Assembly: GCF_000247695.1 (NCBI RefSeq)
Contig: NW_004624795.1
Location: 4,563,961-4,627,960, forward strand
Reading direction: 5' to 3'
Source: Heterocephalus glaber
Taxonomy: Eukaryota; Chordata; Mammalia; Rodentia; Bathyergidae
DNA: 64,000 nt
This document shows positions 63,554 through 64,000 of the stretch, piece after piece (position 1 is the stretch's first letter; each line of letters starts with the position of its first letter). The notes beneath the pieces were generated by a model. That model worked only from the letters and a program-made list of their open reading frames with translations. It was not told the origin of the DNA and made no database searches. The position numbers and the translations under genes were made by a program.

Positions 63554-64000
63554 TCAGGTGTGGTGGTGCTCGCCTATGATTCCAGCGCTTGGGAGGCTGA
63601 GGAAGGAGAATCTTGGCGTGTTTGAGCCCAGATATCATGGGTCTGACAAAATGGAATCAGATCTCTCTCTCTGATTTCTTTGTCTTTCATTTAGGATGCG
63701 TGTGTGCACACAAGTGCGTGTGTCTATTTTCAGAGTAGGAGTAGTGAGAGTAATGTCATTAAATATATAAGATATAAAGTGGATTCTTTCGTGTGTGTGG
63801 TGCTAAGGGTCAGAACCAGGGCCTTGAGCTTGCTAAGCAAGTGCTACACCACTGAGCTACCCGCCCGCCCCGGCCCAAAAGGTGGATTTATTATTTTAAA
63901 ACATGATTTTTAGGGCTGGGGGTGGTGGCACACACCTGTAATTCCAGCATTTAGGAAAGCTGAGGCAGGAGGATCACAAGGTTGAGCCCACCCTGAGCAA
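63554..64000. repeat. B1 (+), ID (-), B1 (+) cut by the window
   Basis: B1 63554-63645; old-type ID (-) 63803-63875; B1 63914-64000 continues past the end. Confidence 0.8.

Noticed and set aside
38460..64000. COPZ2 or the microRNA inside it, expected next in this gene order
   Set aside because: I searched for the coatomer zeta motifs in the translated frames and saw none; the gene must start beyond the window.

Overview
The window is vertebrate nuclear DNA from a rodent. It has split genes with GT-AG introns and about one hundred SINE copies of two kinds: 7SL-derived B1 elements, many with the 29-bp internal duplication, and tRNA-derived ID elements ending in GGTACC plus an A tail. B1 and ID are often joined as one B1-dID composite. 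This SINE mix fits a rodent outside the mouse/rat family. A hystricomorph (guinea pig or mole-rat group) is my best guess; squirrel- or beaver-related rodents remain possible. I saw no LINE, LTR element or DNA transposon that I could support.

Four protein genes are recognisable. Their order matches the mammalian block orthologous to human 17q21.32. SP2 (+) enters from the left with its last four coding exons (1026-3683). PNPO (+) is complete with seven coding exons (11106-15695). PRR15L (-) has its single coding exon at 20392-20691. CDK5RAP3 (+) is complete with fourteen coding exons (30316-38244) and a clear AATAAA. In human the next gene is COPZ2, and none of its exons is visible, so 38.5-64 kb is intergenic. 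Every junction given for SP2, PNPO and CDK5RAP3 keeps frame. PNPO comes to 261 aa (human 261) and CDK5RAP3 to 501 aa (human about 506).

The genes are not a pathway. SP2 is a zinc-finger transcription factor. PNPO makes pyridoxal 5'-phosphate. PRR15L is a small proline-rich-family protein of unclear role. CDK5RAP3 is a subunit of the UFM1 ligase complex acting on ER-bound ribosomes. PNPO and CDK5RAP3 start in GC-rich promoters with several CCAAT boxes and GC, E-box/CRE or ETS motifs.

The right 25 kb alternates SINE clusters with SINE-free islands rich in homeodomain (TAAT), GATA and POU-like words at about 38.9-39.4, 43.0-43.4, 45.7-46.0, 53.6-53.8 and 59.0-59.9 kb. They look like conserved non-coding regulatory elements. 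The island at 59.2-59.9 kb is also CpG-rich and holds a 24-bp perfect palindrome with an RFX-type core around an ATG in strong Kozak context. A degenerate minisatellite of about 60-bp units lies at 61.09-61.45 kb. Other points are a GC-AG intron in CDK5RAP3, a B1 abutting the last PNPO splice acceptor, an NRF1-type palindrome across a CDK5RAP3 donor site, and ID insertions with intact target-site duplications. I found no clearly new gene system; the islands and the 59-62 kb segment are the best candidates for something undescribed.
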